A DNA stretch of 64,000 nt from Marinifilum sp. N1E240 (GTDB lineage Bacteria; Bacteroidota; Bacteroidia; Bacteroidales; Marinifilaceae), in the NCBI RefSeq assembly GCF_009295825.1, contig NZ_WHKF01000001.1, positions 213,088 to 277,087 on the forward strand, given 5' to 3'. This document shows, piece after piece, positions 1 through 9,515 of this stretch. A program made the translations under genes and the position numbers. Every line of letters starts with the position of its first letter. Positions within the stretch are counted from its first letter, which is position 1. The notes beneath the pieces were generated by a model. The model saw only the letters and a list, made by a program, of their open reading frames with translations, had not been told where the DNA came from and did no database searches.

Positions 1-2541
1 CTTGTTTACACTGATACTGATGTTTTCAGAAACTGTATTGTAGTTATCCGCATCAGTTGGTGTAAAAATCACCTCCACAGATTGCATTCCCGCATCAGGA
101 GTAGCAGATGGGTTTGCAAAAGCAAAGCTTCCATCCACATTTGCAGTTCCACCAGTCAGATTGGATTCACTTAAGGTTTGACCATAAGTGATGGCATTTG
201 CCGTTGACCAAACGCCCACACTTGGAGTAGCCTTGTTTACACTGATACTGATGTTTTCAGAAACTGTATTGTAGTTATCCGCATCAGTTGGTGTAAAAAT
301 CACCTCCACAGATTGCATTCCCGCATCAGGAGTAGCAGATGGGTTTGCAAAAGCAAAGTTACCATCTACATTTGCAGTTCCACCAGTCAGATTTGATTCA
401 CTCAAGGCTTGACCGTAGATGATTGCATCTGCCGTTGACCAAATGCTCACACTTGGCGTTGCTTTCTCAACACTGATGTTGATATTTCCGCTTACTGAAT
501 TGTAGTTATCTGCATCGTTTGGCGTGAAAATCACCTCAACAGATTGCATTCCCGCATCAGGAGTTGCCGATGGATTCGCAAAAGCAAAGCTTCCATCCAC
601 ATTGGCAGTTCCACCTGTTAGATTTGATTCGCTCAAGGCTTGACCGTAGATGATTGCATCAGCCGTAGACCATACTCTAACACTTGGCGTTGCTTTCTCA
701 ATACTGATGTTAATATTTCCGCTTACTGAATTGTAGTTATCCACATCAGAAGGCGTGAAAATCACTTCTACGGATTGCATTCCTGCATCAGGAGTTGCCG
801 AAGGATTCGCAAAAGCAAAGCTTCCATCGACATTTGCAGCACCACCAGTCAGATTGGATTCACTTAAAGTTTGTCCGTAGGTGATGGCATCAGCCGTAGA
901 CCATACGCTCACACTTGGCCTTGCTTTTACAATAGTGATGTTAATATTTCCGTTTACTGAATTGTAGTTATCCGCATCGTTTGGCGTGAAAATCACCTCA
1001 ACGGATTGCATTCCTGCATCAGGAGTTGCCGATGGATTTGCAAAAGCAAAGCTTCCATCTACATTTGCAGTACCACCAGTCAGGTTTGATTCACTTAAAG
1101 TTTGTCCGTAAGTGATTGCATCAGCCGTTGGCCAAAGGCTCACACTTGGCGTTGCTTTCTCAATACTGATGTTAATATTTCCGCTTACTGAATTGTAGTT
1201 ATCCACATCAGAAGGCGTGAAAATCACTTCTACGGATTGCATTCCTGCATCAGGAGTTGCCGAAGGATTCGCAAAAGCAAAGCTTCCATCTACATTTGCA
1301 GTTCCACCAGTCAGATTTGATTCACTTAAAGTTTGTCCGTAAGTGATGGCATCTGCCGTTGGCCATACGCTCACGGTAGAATTTGCCTTACCAACACTGA
1401 TGTTGATATTTCCGCTTATTGAATTGTAGTTATCCACATCGGTAGGCGTAAAAATCACCTCAACAGATTGCATTCCCGCATCAGGAATTGCCGAAGGATT
1501 TGCAAAAGTAAAGCTTCCATCCACATTTGCAGTTCCACCAGTCAGATTGGATTCACTTAAAGTTTGCCCGTAAGTGATTGCATCTGCCGTTGACCAAAGG
1601 CTCACTGTAGAATTTGCCTTACTCACACTGATCGTGATGTTTTCAGAAACTGAATTGTAGTTATCTGCATCGTTTGGCGTGAAAATCACCTCAACAGACT
1701 GTGTTCCTGCATCAGGAGTTGTCGATGGGTTTGCAAAGGCAAAGTTACCATCTACATTTGCAGTTCCACCAGTCAGATTGGATTCACTTAAAGTTTGTCC
1801 GTAGGTGATTGCATCTGCCGTTGACCAAATGCTCACACTTGGCGTTGCTTTCACAACACTGATGATAATATTTCCGCTTACTGAATTGAAGTTATCCGCA
1901 TCGTTTGGCGTAAAAATCACCTCAACAGATTGCATTCCCGCACCAGGAGTTGCTGCAGGGTTTGCAAAAGCAAAGCTTCCATCCACATTTGCAGTACCAC
2001 CAGTCAGGTTTGATTCACTTAAAGTTTGTCCGTAGGTGATGGCATCAGCCGTAGACCATACGCTCACACTTGGCCTTGCTTTTACAATAGTGATGTTAAT
2101 ATTTCCGTTTACTGAATTGTAGTTATCCGCATCGTTTGGCGTGAAAATCACCTCAACAGATTGTATTCCCGCATCAGGAGTAGCAGATGGGTTTGCAAAA
2201 GCAAAGCTTCCATCCACATTTGCAGTTCCACCAGTCAGATTGGATTCACTCAAGGCTTGACCGTAGATGATTGCATCTGCCGTTGACCAAATGCTAACAC
2301 TTGGCGTTGCTTTCTCAACACTGATGTTGATATTTCCGCTTACTGAATTGTAGTTATCTGCATCGTTTGGCGTGAAAATGACCTCAACAGATTGCATTCC
2401 CGCACCAGGAGTAGCAGATGGGTTTGCAAAAGCAAAGCTTCCTTCCACATTGGCGGTTCCACCTGTTAGATTTGATTCACTCAAAGTTTGTCCGTAAGTG
2501 ATTGCATCAGCCGTTGACCAATTATCAACAGTAGGTGTTGC
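1..2541 (-). repeat. Eleven tandem 231-bp (77-residue) coding repeats
   Basis: Units begin near 1, 232, 463, 694, 925, 1156, 1387, 1618, 1849, 2080 and 2311 with no change in length. Each encodes an Ig-like/MBG-like module containing ITYGQTLSESNLTGG, GSFAFANPSATPDAG and VEVIFTPNDADNYNSV. Copies differ at a few positions and share variant blocks in a shuffled order. For example, units at 925 and 2080 share the TTIVKARPSV-type junction, and units at 694 and 1156 share the rare ACATCAGAAGG variant. The array continues off the left edge, so the copy number is a minimum. It probably forms a stalk on the enzyme. Confidence 0.92.
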
Positions 2542-5500
2542 TTTATTAATCGTTAATTTACCTGGTACATAAGTAATGTCGTAGTGTGGAGAACTTAGGC
2601 CAGAGGCTACGATATTTTCATCTTGTACTTCAAAACTTAAAGTTCCTTCTAGATCATCAGCAGTATGGTTATGAACAAAGCCTTCATATGTAACAGTAAA
2701 ATCTGGTAAAGGATCTCCGTAAGTCATACTGGCATTTTGAACTGTAATGCTTAGAGGATGTTGAATAGGATCTACCGTTACAGTGAATGAAAATACATCG
2801 CTCGTATATTTTCCATCCGAAACCTGCGCTTTAATCTGTAAATCTCCATAATAGAATGGATCAGGAGTAAGTGTGGAATTACTTATTGTGTAATTATCTC
2901 CACCCAGATAGGTAAAGCTATATATCGCAGCCGGATCTTCATCTTCATCTTTTACAGTAAACCATTCGGGAAGGAAATTCAAATTGTCATTCTCGTCAAA
3001 TGAAATATCCTGAACACTTTCTATTAATGGCTGATGAAAGTTGGCTCTTGATAATTGGCGGGAGCAAAGAATTTTGTATTCCCCTCTTTTCAGGTAGTAT
3101 TGCTGACTGGTGCTTGATACATTTATATTGCTGCCATCTTCAAAATTGTACCATGTACCTGTGCTTCCAAAATGTGGAGTAATGTTCCCATCGTTCTCAC
3201 TAAAATTTCCAATTACAATTAACTGAAATCCTTCATCAGATTTTGTTTTGCCATTTAAGGTAATTCGTTTCATAGTACCGGAAATGTCAAAATCCTGAGC
3301 TGTATCGTTGTTGTAAAGCGTGTAAGTATTTCTAAGGTGCAGCAAGTCGGCATAAAATTCATACATACCCTTACGCTGTTCATTTTCGAAATAATCCCAG
3401 CGCACTGGTTTTCTTCCAGTTCTGCCATTGTAATCAATGCTGTAATCGTAACCCAACTCGCCAAACTGCCAAATCATTCTGGCTCCAGGCAGCAATAGGT
3501 TAAAGGCAGTGGCAGCCTTTAGTCTTGGAATGATGATTGCCAATTGTTCATTTGTTGGTTCCTGGTAAAGGTCGAATGATCCGGCGTTTATATCCCTGCC
3601 ATATTTCATTGCTTTAAAAGCCAAACGTTCCTCATCGTGGCTTTCCATATAACTCATGAGGTTGGCATATTGGTAGGACTTGTTTCTGTAGTATGCTTCA
3701 GAAATGTTTACATTGTTACTCCATCCCATAGCCATTTCTTCGTATTTTTCAGAGATGCCTTTACCTCCCCACATCATGATTCCATCGTTGGCCAGTTCAC
3801 TGTCTTCGCTGGCATCAGCCAAATGTTCGAATATGGTAATAACACTCGGGTGCTTGCTTCTCATGGCACCAACCATTCTTTTAAGAATGCCAATGCGCTG
3901 AGCATCGTAAGAACTTCCCCAGCTATCGGCAGGATAACTTGTATTGCTGAATCCTTTGGTAAAGTCAAATCGGAATCCGTCGAAATGGTATTCCTCTATC
4001 CAAAAATTAAGGATGGAATCTACCAGGTGTTGAGTGTGTTCGCTTGTATGGTTAAAATCGGCACCCCAATGCGCTCCCGGGTTTTGAAAGTTGTGTTCTT
4101 CATTGTACCATGGATTGTTTACAGCCGGACGGTTATCTGTATCGTTCCAATACATCTTAGCCAAGGGACTTGAGTAAAAAGAATGATTTAATACCATATC
4201 GTTAATAACAGCAATGCCTTTTTCATGGGCAGCATCAATGAAACTTTTCAGATCTTTTTTGGTTCCATAAGCCTTATCTGGAGCAAAGTAAAAGTTGGGA
4301 TTGTATCCCCAGCTGTCGTTTCCTTCGAACTCACTTACCGGCATCAAATGAATGCAGTTGATGCCCATATCTTTTAGATATTCCAGTTTTTGAGCAGCAG
4401 CCTTGTAGTTGCCTTCAGTGGTGAAATCACGGATGTGTAGTTCATAAATATTTAAGTCGTTATGAGACGGAACAGTAAAATTATTGACTTGCCACTGGTA
4501 TGAAGATTGTCCGGTTTGAAGAACAGAAGCACGGTCGTTGGCTTTTCCACTTGGATAGGCAATCAGCCCCGGATAAGTTGTAGATGAAATGTATTGATCA
4601 TCCGGATCGCTTACCTTTTCGGTATATGGATCTGCAATTTGTAAATAACCATCAATCAAGTATTGGAATACATACTCTTGTTCAGCTGTTAAATCTTCCA
4701 AAGTAATCCACCAGTAATTGCCATCAGTTGTTTTCTTCATTTTGCTGGCTTCACTTGCAGTCCAGTTGTTAAAATCACCCAATACATGGACTACCGATTT
4801 GGAAGGAACAGATCGGTTGGCATATACATTTCCGTAACCATCTTTGTAAGTGATAGAAGTAGGAGTATGAAGAACAAGTGTTGCTTTGGTATCGTTATCT
4901 TCCAATCCGGATCTGTTTTTGTGATAGATAATTCCTTTTTCTCCGGGCTTAATCCATGAAGGAAGATCTTCCACAATAACGGAAGAATAAACATTCATCT
5001 CAATAGTCTTCTCTTTGCCAACGCTTCCGTTGGTACCCCGAATAAGAATTGTATGAGCTCCTGCTGTACTGAAACTATGGTTTACAGTACTTGTGGAAAC
5101 ATCTGTTTCGATATGAATGGACTGATTATCTGCCAGTATTTCAATATTTGAGATTTCAGAAGTGGTGAAATTGATTTCAAAGGAAGATCCTGCCTCAACT
5201 GTTCTTTCCTGAGCAATTGGGTGAAGGATACTGATATGAAATTCAGGGTCAGTTTCCAGATAATAATCTTCATCCTCTTCATTTTTCTGGACCTTTGATC
5301 CATCCTGATTTCTGAAAAGTAAACCAATTCGGAACAGGTTTTCGTTCGTATCACTGATTCCAAAGTAAATTGATGGTGTTAAGGTAATTTGCCATACTCC
5401 AGTTGAGATTTCGGTTAGTTGTCCGCTTGTATTGTCACCCCATTGTGATTGACCTACATAATCGGCTGTACTGTTTCCCGGTCCCGAAGTCACCGCCCAG

Positions 5501-6924
5501 CTGTGCATATAGATTTGGCCTTCATCTTGTAGTTTTTTACCAGTAGCAAGGTCCGGTCGAAAGGTAATAGTAATTTCATCAGATATTTTTGGTAAGGCAG
5601 GACTTATCTCAATCCAATCGGGGATGGTGGCAGCTTGAAGAGCTAAAGAGAAATTCGCTCCACTATTGTCCTCTTTCAAAGTTCCGTCAGCTGATCTAAA
5701 GAGAAATTCTAATCCGCTTACTTCTTCTCCTGGAAGTAAGTCTGCAAAATCAGATGTTGGTGTAAAACTGAAGATCCATTGATTTGCTGAACTTCCCTGA
5801 GTCATAATTCCAACATTATCATCTTCTCCCCAGTTGCCTATCCATTCATTTTTACCCGATGTAGTGCTTACACCATAATGCAGATAAACTTTTGAGGCAT
5901 TTTCCAATGCAGTTCCTTTGGCATTAAAAGTGATGCTTACCTGCTGGTCAGCAGAAGGATTTTCAGGTGAGGTAACAAGCATAGGAGGATCGGCAATCGT
6001 TATGCTTATTGTATAGTCTTTGGTTGAATTGTTTTCCGCGGTAACCGTATATGTTTGTGGATTTGTAAAATCTCTTTCAACGCCTGAAAGTGGAGAGATA
6101 GAAGCCTCCGGTGATACTTCAATAGTTGGAGTCACCTGGCTTAGGCCTATACTTGTATTGTAAGGTAATACCAAACTAACTGTATTGTCACCTATAGTGG
6201 CCTCGATATCATCAACTGTAAATAGGATTATGTCCTTAGCGATACTTAATTGGGTTACCGAAGCTGTATATGTACTTTCTGAACCGTCTTCAGCTGTTAC
6301 TACATACTGAACAGGGGAAGAAAAATCTTGTGCAGTACCCGATGCTGGTGATATTGTAGCATGCTCTGAAACTTCGATTACCGGACTTAGACTGGTAATG
6401 TCTGTTTCTGCAGGGATTTGAATTGAAATCTGGTCACCAGAGATTTGAGCACCTTGACCGTTAATTGCAAAAGAAGTAATCTCTTTTCCGGAATGGAAAA
6501 CATGTGCTTCGGTGAGTGTTAGTTCAAAGTTTCCTGTTTCGTTGTTACCTCCAGGATCATATTGATTTCTAAATTTTAGATCAATACTGTAAACCGTTGT
6601 ACCTTCAGTCAGGGAGAAATACTCTTTAGGAGTGATGGTTTTTTTCCACACTTTTGTTCCTTCATGGGCGGTCATTTCCTGACTGTCATTCAGATTTGAA
6701 AAAGCATCATTTATATTTTTCCAGTGACCAGCAGTTGTATTTACTCCTGCATGCAAGTAAATTTTGGCTTCCCCATCGGTCCAAAAAGAAGAACTTTCTT
6801 TATCGAAATAGATGGTAATTTCGTTGTTGATGGTTGGATTGGCAGGTTCAACCCATACTGTTTGGGCTATTCCGTTCAGGAGATATCCTGTAAGTAAAAT
6901 AAAAAGAAGTAAAGATTTTCTCAT
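1..6924 (-). CDS. Secreted GH13 alpha-amylase-family protein with 77-residue repeats (3' end outside window)
   Basis: The frame is open from the ATG at 6924 to the left edge (2308 codons), so the C-terminus is missing. A signal peptide (MRKSLLLLFILLTGY...) is followed by Ig-like segments, including two DUF5018-like stretches at about residues 150-320. A CBM48-like E-set follows near residue 718 (GDFNNW). The GH13 barrel spans about 815-1210. Its four conserved regions are visible: INDMVLNH near 908, GFRFDF with the nucleophile Asp987, TIFEH with the acid/base Glu1033, and ESHD with His1096/Asp1097. All catalytic residues are intact, so an alpha-glucan hydrolase or related enzyme is well supported. 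An MBG-like domain lies at about 1395-1455, then tandem 77-residue repeats to the edge. A secretion signal such as a type IX C-terminal domain would be expected beyond the window (inference). Exact substrate is unknown. Confidence 0.9.
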   Translation of the reverse strand, partial: MRKSLLLFILLTGYLLNGIAQTVWVEPANPTINNEITIYFDKESSSFWTDGEAKIYLHAGVNTTAGHWKNINDAFSNLNDSQEMTAHEGTKVWKKTITPKEYFSLTEGTTVYSIDLKFRNQYDPGGNNETGNFELTLTEAHVFHSGKEITSFAINGQGAQISGDQISIQIPAETDITSLSPVIEVSEHATISPASGTAQDFSSPVQYVVTAEDGSESTYTASVTQLSIAKDIILFTVDDIEATIGDNTVSLVLPYNTSIGLSQVTPTIEVSPEASISPLSGVERDFTNPQTYTVTAENNSTKDYTISITIADPPMLVTSPENPSADQQVSITFNAKGTALENASKVYLHYGVSTTSGKNEWIGNWGEDDNVGIMTQGSSANQWIFSFTPTSDFADLLPGEEVSGLEFLFRSADGTLKEDNSGANFSLALQAATIPDWIEISPALPKISDEITITFRPDLATGKKLQDEGQIYMHSWAVTSGPGNSTADYVGQSQWGDNTSGQLTEISTGVWQITLTPSIYFGISDTNENLFRIGLLFRNQDGSKVQKNEEDEDYYLETDPEFHISILHPIAQERTVEAGSSFEINFTTSEISNIEILADNQSIHIETDVSTSTVNHSFSTAGAHTILIRGTNGSVGKEKTIEMNVYSSVIVEDLPSWIKPGEKGIIYHKNRSGLEDNDTKATLVLHTPTSITYKDGYGNVYANRSVPSKSVVHVLGDFNNWTASEASKMKKTTDGNYWWITLEDLTAEQEYVFQYLIDGYLQIADPYTEKVSDPDDQYISSTTYPGLIAYPSGKANDRASVLQTGQSSYQWQVNNFTVPSHNDLNIYELHIRDFTTEGNYKAAAQKLEYLKDMGINCIHLMPVSEFEGNDSWGYNPNFYFAPDKAYGTKKDLKSFIDAAHEKGIAVINDMVLNHSFYSSPLAKMYWNDTDNRPAVNNPWYNEEHNFQNPGAHWGADFNHTSEHTQHLVDSILNFWIEEYHFDGFRFDFTKGFSNTSYPADSWGSSYDAQRIGILKRMVGAMRSKHPSVITIFEHLADASEDSELANDGIMMWGGKGISEKYEEMAMGWSNNVNISEAYYRNKSYQYANLMSYMESHDEERLAFKAMKYGRDINAGSFDLYQEPTNEQLAIIIPRLKAATAFNLLLPGARMIWQFGELGYDYSIDYNGRTGRKPVRWDYFENEQRKGMYEFYADLLHLRNTYTLYNNDTAQDFDISGTMKRITLNGKTKSDEGFQLIVIGNFSENDGNITPHFGSTGTWYNFEDGSNINVSSTSQQYYLKRGEYKILCSRQLSRANFHQPLIESVQDISFDENDNLNFLPEWFTVKDEDEDPAAIYSFTYLGGDNYTISNSTLTPDPFYYGDLQIKAQVSDGKYTSDVFSFTVTVDPIQHPLSITVQNASMTYGDPLPDFTVTYEGFVHNHTADDLEGTLSFEVQDENIVASGLSSPHYDITYVPGKLTINKATPTVDNWSTADAITYGQTLSESNLTGGTANVEGSFAFANPSATPGAGMQSVEVIFTPNDADNYNSVSGNINISVEKATPSVSIWSTADAIIYGQALSESNLTGGTANVDGSFAFANPSATPDAGIQSVEVIFTPNDADNYNSVNGNINITIVKARPSVSVWSTADAITYGQTLSESNLTGGTANVDGSFAFANPAATPGAGMQSVEVIFTPNDADNFNSVSGNIIISVVKATPSVSIWSTADAITYGQTLSESNLTGGTANVDGNFAFANPSTTPDAGTQSVEVIFTPNDADNYNSVSENITISVSKANSTVSLWSTADAITYGQTLSESNLTGGTANVDGSFTFANPSAIPDAGMQSVEVIFTPTDVDNYNSISGNINISVGKANSTVSVWPTADAITYGQTLSESNLTGGTANVDGSFAFANPSATPDAGMQSVEVIFTPSDVDNYNSVSGNINISIEKATPSVSLWPTADAITYGQTLSESNLTGGTANVDGSFAFANPSATPDAGMQSVEVIFTPNDADNYNSVNGNINITIVKARPSVSVWSTADAITYGQTLSESNLTGGAANVDGSFAFANPSATPDAGMQSVEVIFTPSDVDNYNSVSGNINISIEKATPSVRVWSTADAIIYGQALSESNLTGGTANVDGSFAFANPSATPDAGMQSVEVIFTPNDADNYNSVSGNINISVEKATPSVSIWSTADAIIYGQALSESNLTGGTANVDGNFAFANPSATPDAGMQSVEVIFTPTDADNYNTVSENISISVNKATPSVGVWSTANAITYGQTLSESNLTGGTANVDGSFAFANPSATPDAGMQSVEVIFTPTDADNYNTVSENISISVNK

Positions 6925-6953
6925 ATGTTATAATTGTAGGATTAGATGAGAGT

Positions 6954-6961
6954 CAAAAATA
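6954..6961 (-). promoter_or_regulatory. Candidate -7 box (TATTTTTG) for the amylase gene
   Basis: On the minus strand TATTTTTG matches the Bacteroidota TAnnTTTG -7 consensus about 30 bp upstream of the ATG at 6924. A good -33 TTTG is not visible at the usual spacing, which would fit an activator-dependent or weak promoter. Confidence 0.4.
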
Positions 6962-6987
6962 AGATTATGAGTGGCTTAAGTTGTTTC

Positions 6988-7038
6988 TATCGTTTGCGAA
7001 GTGGTGAGATATTCCTGCAAACGATACCGCAAACGTTT
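6988..7038. promoter_or_regulatory. Cluster of three LacI-family-like operator sequences
   Basis: TATCGTTTGC (6988-6997) and GCAAACGATA (7017-7026) are exact reverse complements. A third site, GCAAACGTTT (7029-7038), has the central CG palindrome AAACGTTT typical of LacI-family operators. They lie 64-114 bp upstream of the amylase start, next to the candidate -7 box, so a LacI-type sugar regulator is the natural candidate. The remaining part of the 377-bp gap 6925-7301 holds only the two promoter boxes; a 64-codon open frame at 6946 has no supporting signal. Confidence 0.5.
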
Positions 7039-7234
7039 TCTGTTCTTTTTATTTTTGATGAATGCAGTATTATATGTCAGATGGTTAAGGTTTCAAATGG
7101 TACTATTGTACAATGGGCATTCATAGAAACTGTTTTTTGAGTATAGATTGCAGTTGAGATGTCGGATAATACTCATTTTATTACAATATTCAGAAAAGAA
7201 AAAGACGATTAGCTCGTTATTTATATTGTTTTAT

Positions 7235-7242
7235 TACATTTG
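7235..7242 (+). promoter_or_regulatory. Candidate -7 box (TACATTTG) for ppa
   Basis: TACATTTG matches TAnnTTTG and lies 60 bp upstream of the pyrophosphatase ATG. The -33 element is not clear. Confidence 0.4.
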
Positions 7243-7301
7243 TTTATACCAAATGAATGAAATCGTTGTGCCAAAACGAGGCTTAAAAAGATACACTAAC
7301 T

Positions 7302-7973
7302 ATGGGAAACAAATTAAATGATCCGATTGCAAGATTAATGGGTTTGCGTTACAAGTCACACCCTTGGCATGGATTAGATGTTGGAGACAATGCACCGGAA
7401 TCGGTAATGGCTTTTATCGAGATGGTTCCAACAGACACAGTTAAATACGAAGTCGATAAAGTAAGTGGTTATCTAAAAATTGATAGACCTCAGAAATATT
7501 CGAATGTAATTCCTGCATTGTATGGGTTTTTACCACAAACCTATTGCGGTAATTCTGTAGGAGAATACTGTAGCGAGAAATCGGGTAAAAAAGATATTAA
7601 AGGAGATGCAGATCCTTTGGATATTTGTATCCTGACCGAAAAATCGATTTCTCATGGAGATATTATTGCTGAAGTTCGTCCAATTGGGGGCTTTAGAATG
7701 ATTGATGGAAATGAGGCTGATGATAAAATTATTGCAGTGTTGATTAACGATGCTACTTACGGTTCATTTACAGATATTAAATGCATGCCAGATGTAATTG
7801 TAGATCGTTTGAAGCATTATTTCCTGACCTATAAGGATATGCCGGGATTGGATCGTCAGGCTGAAATTACGCATACTTATGGTGTTGAAGAGGCACATGA
7901 GGTAATTGTTCGTTCGATGAACGATTACAAAACTAAGTTTGAGAATTTGGAAGATATCCTAAAGCACGTATAA
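7302..7973 (+). CDS. ppa: Soluble inorganic pyrophosphatase (family I)
   Basis: This 223-residue cytosolic protein should hydrolyse pyrophosphate to two phosphates, pulling biosynthetic reactions forward. The family I signature is seen as GDADPLD (Asp102, Asp104, Asp107), which binds the catalytic divalent metals. The preceding YGFLPQTYC and following DDKIIAV segments are also typical of the family. There is no signal peptide or membrane segment, so it is not a proton-pumping type. The gene stands alone: it has its own candidate promoter at 7235 and a strong terminator at 8020. The length is slightly above the bacterial norm of about 175 residues but fits the longer Bacteroidota form. Confidence 0.93.
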   Translation: MGNKLNDPIARLMGLRYKSHPWHGLDVGDNAPESVMAFIEMVPTDTVKYEVDKVSGYLKIDRPQKYSNVIPALYGFLPQTYCGNSVGEYCSEKSGKKDIKGDADPLDICILTEKSISHGDIIAEVRPIGGFRMIDGNEADDKIIAVLINDATYGSFTDIKCMPDVIVDRLKHYFLTYKDMPGLDRQAEITHTYGVEEAHEVIVRSMNDYKTKFENLEDILKHV

Positions 7974-8019
7974 AAATGAATAATTGGTAATTATCAATTT
8001 ATAATTACATAAGATATAG

Positions 8020-8054
8020 AAAGCGATGACTCTGAAATGGGTTATCGCTTTTTT
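8020..8054 (+). terminator. Rho-independent terminator after ppa
   Basis: The stem AAAGCGAT (8020-8027) pairs with ATCGCTTT (8044-8051) and runs into a T tract. It lies 46 bp after the ppa stop codon. Confidence 0.8.
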
Positions 8055-8222
8055 GTTGATGTTAAGTGATTGATGAGGCAAGTTTTGGAAATTGTTAAGC
8101 GGTAGTTAAATGTTGTTGTAATTTAATCTAAATAAGAATTTTGACTGGTAAAAACTTGCACAATTCACAGATATGTGCGAGATTAAGAATCCTAGTATGA
8201 ATTTTAAAATTAGAAGATTAGA

Positions 8223-8747
8223 ATGAAGATAATTATAGATACCGAACGATTATACCTCAGAGAAATATTACCTACCGACGATGAAAGCATGTTTGAAATG
8301 GATTCCGATCCTGAAGTATATAAATTTTTAGGACGAAAGCCCATTCGTGACATTGGACAAAGTCAGGATATGATTGAGAATATTCGAAAGCAATACAAAG
8401 AAAATGGGATAGGTCGTTTGGCAATTATCGAGAAGGAAACGGATCAATTTATTGGCTGGACAGGTTTTAAATTGGAGAAAGGAAATTATAACGACTACAG
8501 CAACTTTTACGATTTGAGATTTCGATTACTTCGTAAATATTGGGGTAAAGGTTATATTACCGAAGCTACAACAGCAGCCATAAAATATGCATTCGAAGAA
8601 CTAAAGATTCCTGAGATCTGTAGCATGACATTAATTAGTAACCAGAAATCACAGCATGTTTTGGAGAAATTAGGCTTTAAGTTGTTGGATAAATTCAACT
8701 ATCAGGGTGATGAAATTACCTGGTACAAGAGAATTAATAAGGAGTAA
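8223..8747 (+). CDS. GNAT family N-acetyltransferase (RimJ/RimL-like)
   Basis: The 174-residue protein begins ERLYLREILPTDDESMF, a typical RimJ/RimL-type N-terminus. The acetyl-CoA binding motif appears as RKYWGKGYITEA (R/Q-x-x-G-x-G/A form) near residue 105, and the family C-terminus SNQKSQHVLEKLGF follows. It should transfer an acetyl group from acetyl-CoA to an amine, either a protein N-terminus or a small molecule; the substrate cannot be told from sequence. It is cytosolic and stands alone between the ppa terminator and a palindrome-rich gap. Confidence 0.85.
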   Translation: MKIIIDTERLYLREILPTDDESMFEMDSDPEVYKFLGRKPIRDIGQSQDMIENIRKQYKENGIGRLAIIEKETDQFIGWTGFKLEKGNYNDYSNFYDLRFRLLRKYWGKGYITEATTAAIKYAFEELKIPEICSMTLISNQKSQHVLEKLGFKLLDKFNYQGDEITWYKRINKE

Positions 8748-8782
8748 TTTTCCTTCTATTGCAGAAGCGATTGTTTTAATCA

Positions 8783-8802
8783 CCCCCAGCTATAGCTGAG
8801 GG
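8783..8802. repeat. REP-like palindrome (AGCTATAGCT core)
   Basis: CCCCCAGCTATAGCTGAGGG is a 20-base near-perfect palindrome with one mismatched pair, in the gap after the acetyltransferase gene. Only one copy was seen in the window. Confidence 0.55.
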
Positions 8803-8835
8803 TAAAATGATAAAGTAGTTTATTAATTCATGTTG

Positions 8836-8855
8836 CCTCGGGTTTCAACCCGAGG
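8836..8855. repeat. CCTCGGG-family REP palindrome, solo copy 1
   Basis: CCTCGGGTTTCAACCCGAGG forms an eight-pair stem closed by a TTTC loop region. The same sequence recurs at 35107-35126, and close variants flank the RAYT-like transposase at 50126. It sits between convergent genes and could act as a terminator for the minus-strand gene ending at 8860 or the plus-strand gene ending at 8747. Confidence 0.8.
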
Positions 8856-8859
8856 AATA

Positions 8860-9339
8860 TTATTCTTTCTTTTTTGGTAAAGCGTGATAAGTTTTAGTCA
8901 CAATCTTCCACCCTGTCTCAAATTTCAATAGTGACAAATAATCGATAAATTTAAGTTCATCGCCTTCGTAAAAATCAATTTTAGCGACAGCAGCTTTACC
9001 AGTCACATCAATAAATTGATATTTTATGGTGGTCAATTCATTCTGGAAAGAATATTTTAGCTTTTTACTTTTTTTACCAGATTCAGCATACTGAATCCAA
9101 TTGTAGATAGGAGTTTTATGCATGATATCACCAGTATGTCCTACACTAAGTAAAGAAAATCCGGGGTGAAATCCTTTGTTGACAGCATCAAGATCAGTGT
9201 TGTTGCACAAACCATCAACATAAGCGTTTTGAATAATTTTTTTAATCAATTCCTTTTCCTTATCAACATCATTTTCTTGTGCTATTAGTAATGTGAAAGA
9301 TGAGAAAAGAAGGATTGCGAATACGAGTGTTTTTTTCAT
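8860..9339 (-). CDS. Exported NTF2-like (lumazine-binding-like) protein
   Basis: The 159-residue product has a signal peptide (MKKTLVFAILLFSSFTLLIAQ). The mature part resembles the putative lumazine-binding/SnoaL-like NTF2 fold, with an N-terminal helix (EKELIKKIIQNAYVDGL), the central HPGFSLLSVG, and a closing WKIVTKTYHALPKK strand. Such proteins are common in Bacteroidota and usually lack an assigned function. The gene is monocistronic, convergent with the acetyltransferase, and lies downstream of the permease operon. Confidence 0.65.
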   Translation of the reverse strand: MKKTLVFAILLFSSFTLLIAQENDVDKEKELIKKIIQNAYVDGLCNNTDLDAVNKGFHPGFSLLSVGHTGDIMHKTPIYNWIQYAESGKKSKKLKYSFQNELTTIKYQFIDVTGKAAVAKIDFYEGDELKFIDYLSLLKFETGWKIVTKTYHALPKKKE

Positions 9340-9471
9340 TTTGGGATGTTTTATTATTAGTTATACTTAAAGATAATCTTTCATTCTTTAGATTTTAACT
9401 TTCTCGAAAATATGAGGTTTTGCATTGTAAAGCATGGATACTTGTTCACTTACACTCATGTTTGTTTTTTT

Positions 9472-9489
9472 AAGCCCCTTTAGGGGTTT
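9472..9489. repeat. Palindrome AAGCCCCTTTAGGGGTTT
   Basis: CCCCT/AGGGG forms a compact hairpin between the last permease gene and the NTF2-like gene. The T-run lies on the wrong side for a classical terminator of the minus-strand operon. It is probably a dispersed palindrome. Confidence 0.45.
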
Positions 9490-9515
9490 GGGGTTAGTAA
9501 GGTGTTCCATATTCT

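Noticed and set aside
1805-2035. 76-codon plus-strand frame in the repeat tract
   Set aside because: It is the antisense shadow of the 77-residue coding repeats.
1-2541. CRISPR array
   Set aside because: The 231-bp units are coding and contiguous, with no short repeat/unique spacer structure.
6946-7140. 64-codon open frame upstream of ppa
   Set aside because: It overlaps the candidate operators of the amylase gene and has no recognisable domain.
9472-9489. Rho-independent terminator of the permease operon
   Set aside because: The T-run is on the wrong side of the hairpin for the minus-strand transcript.
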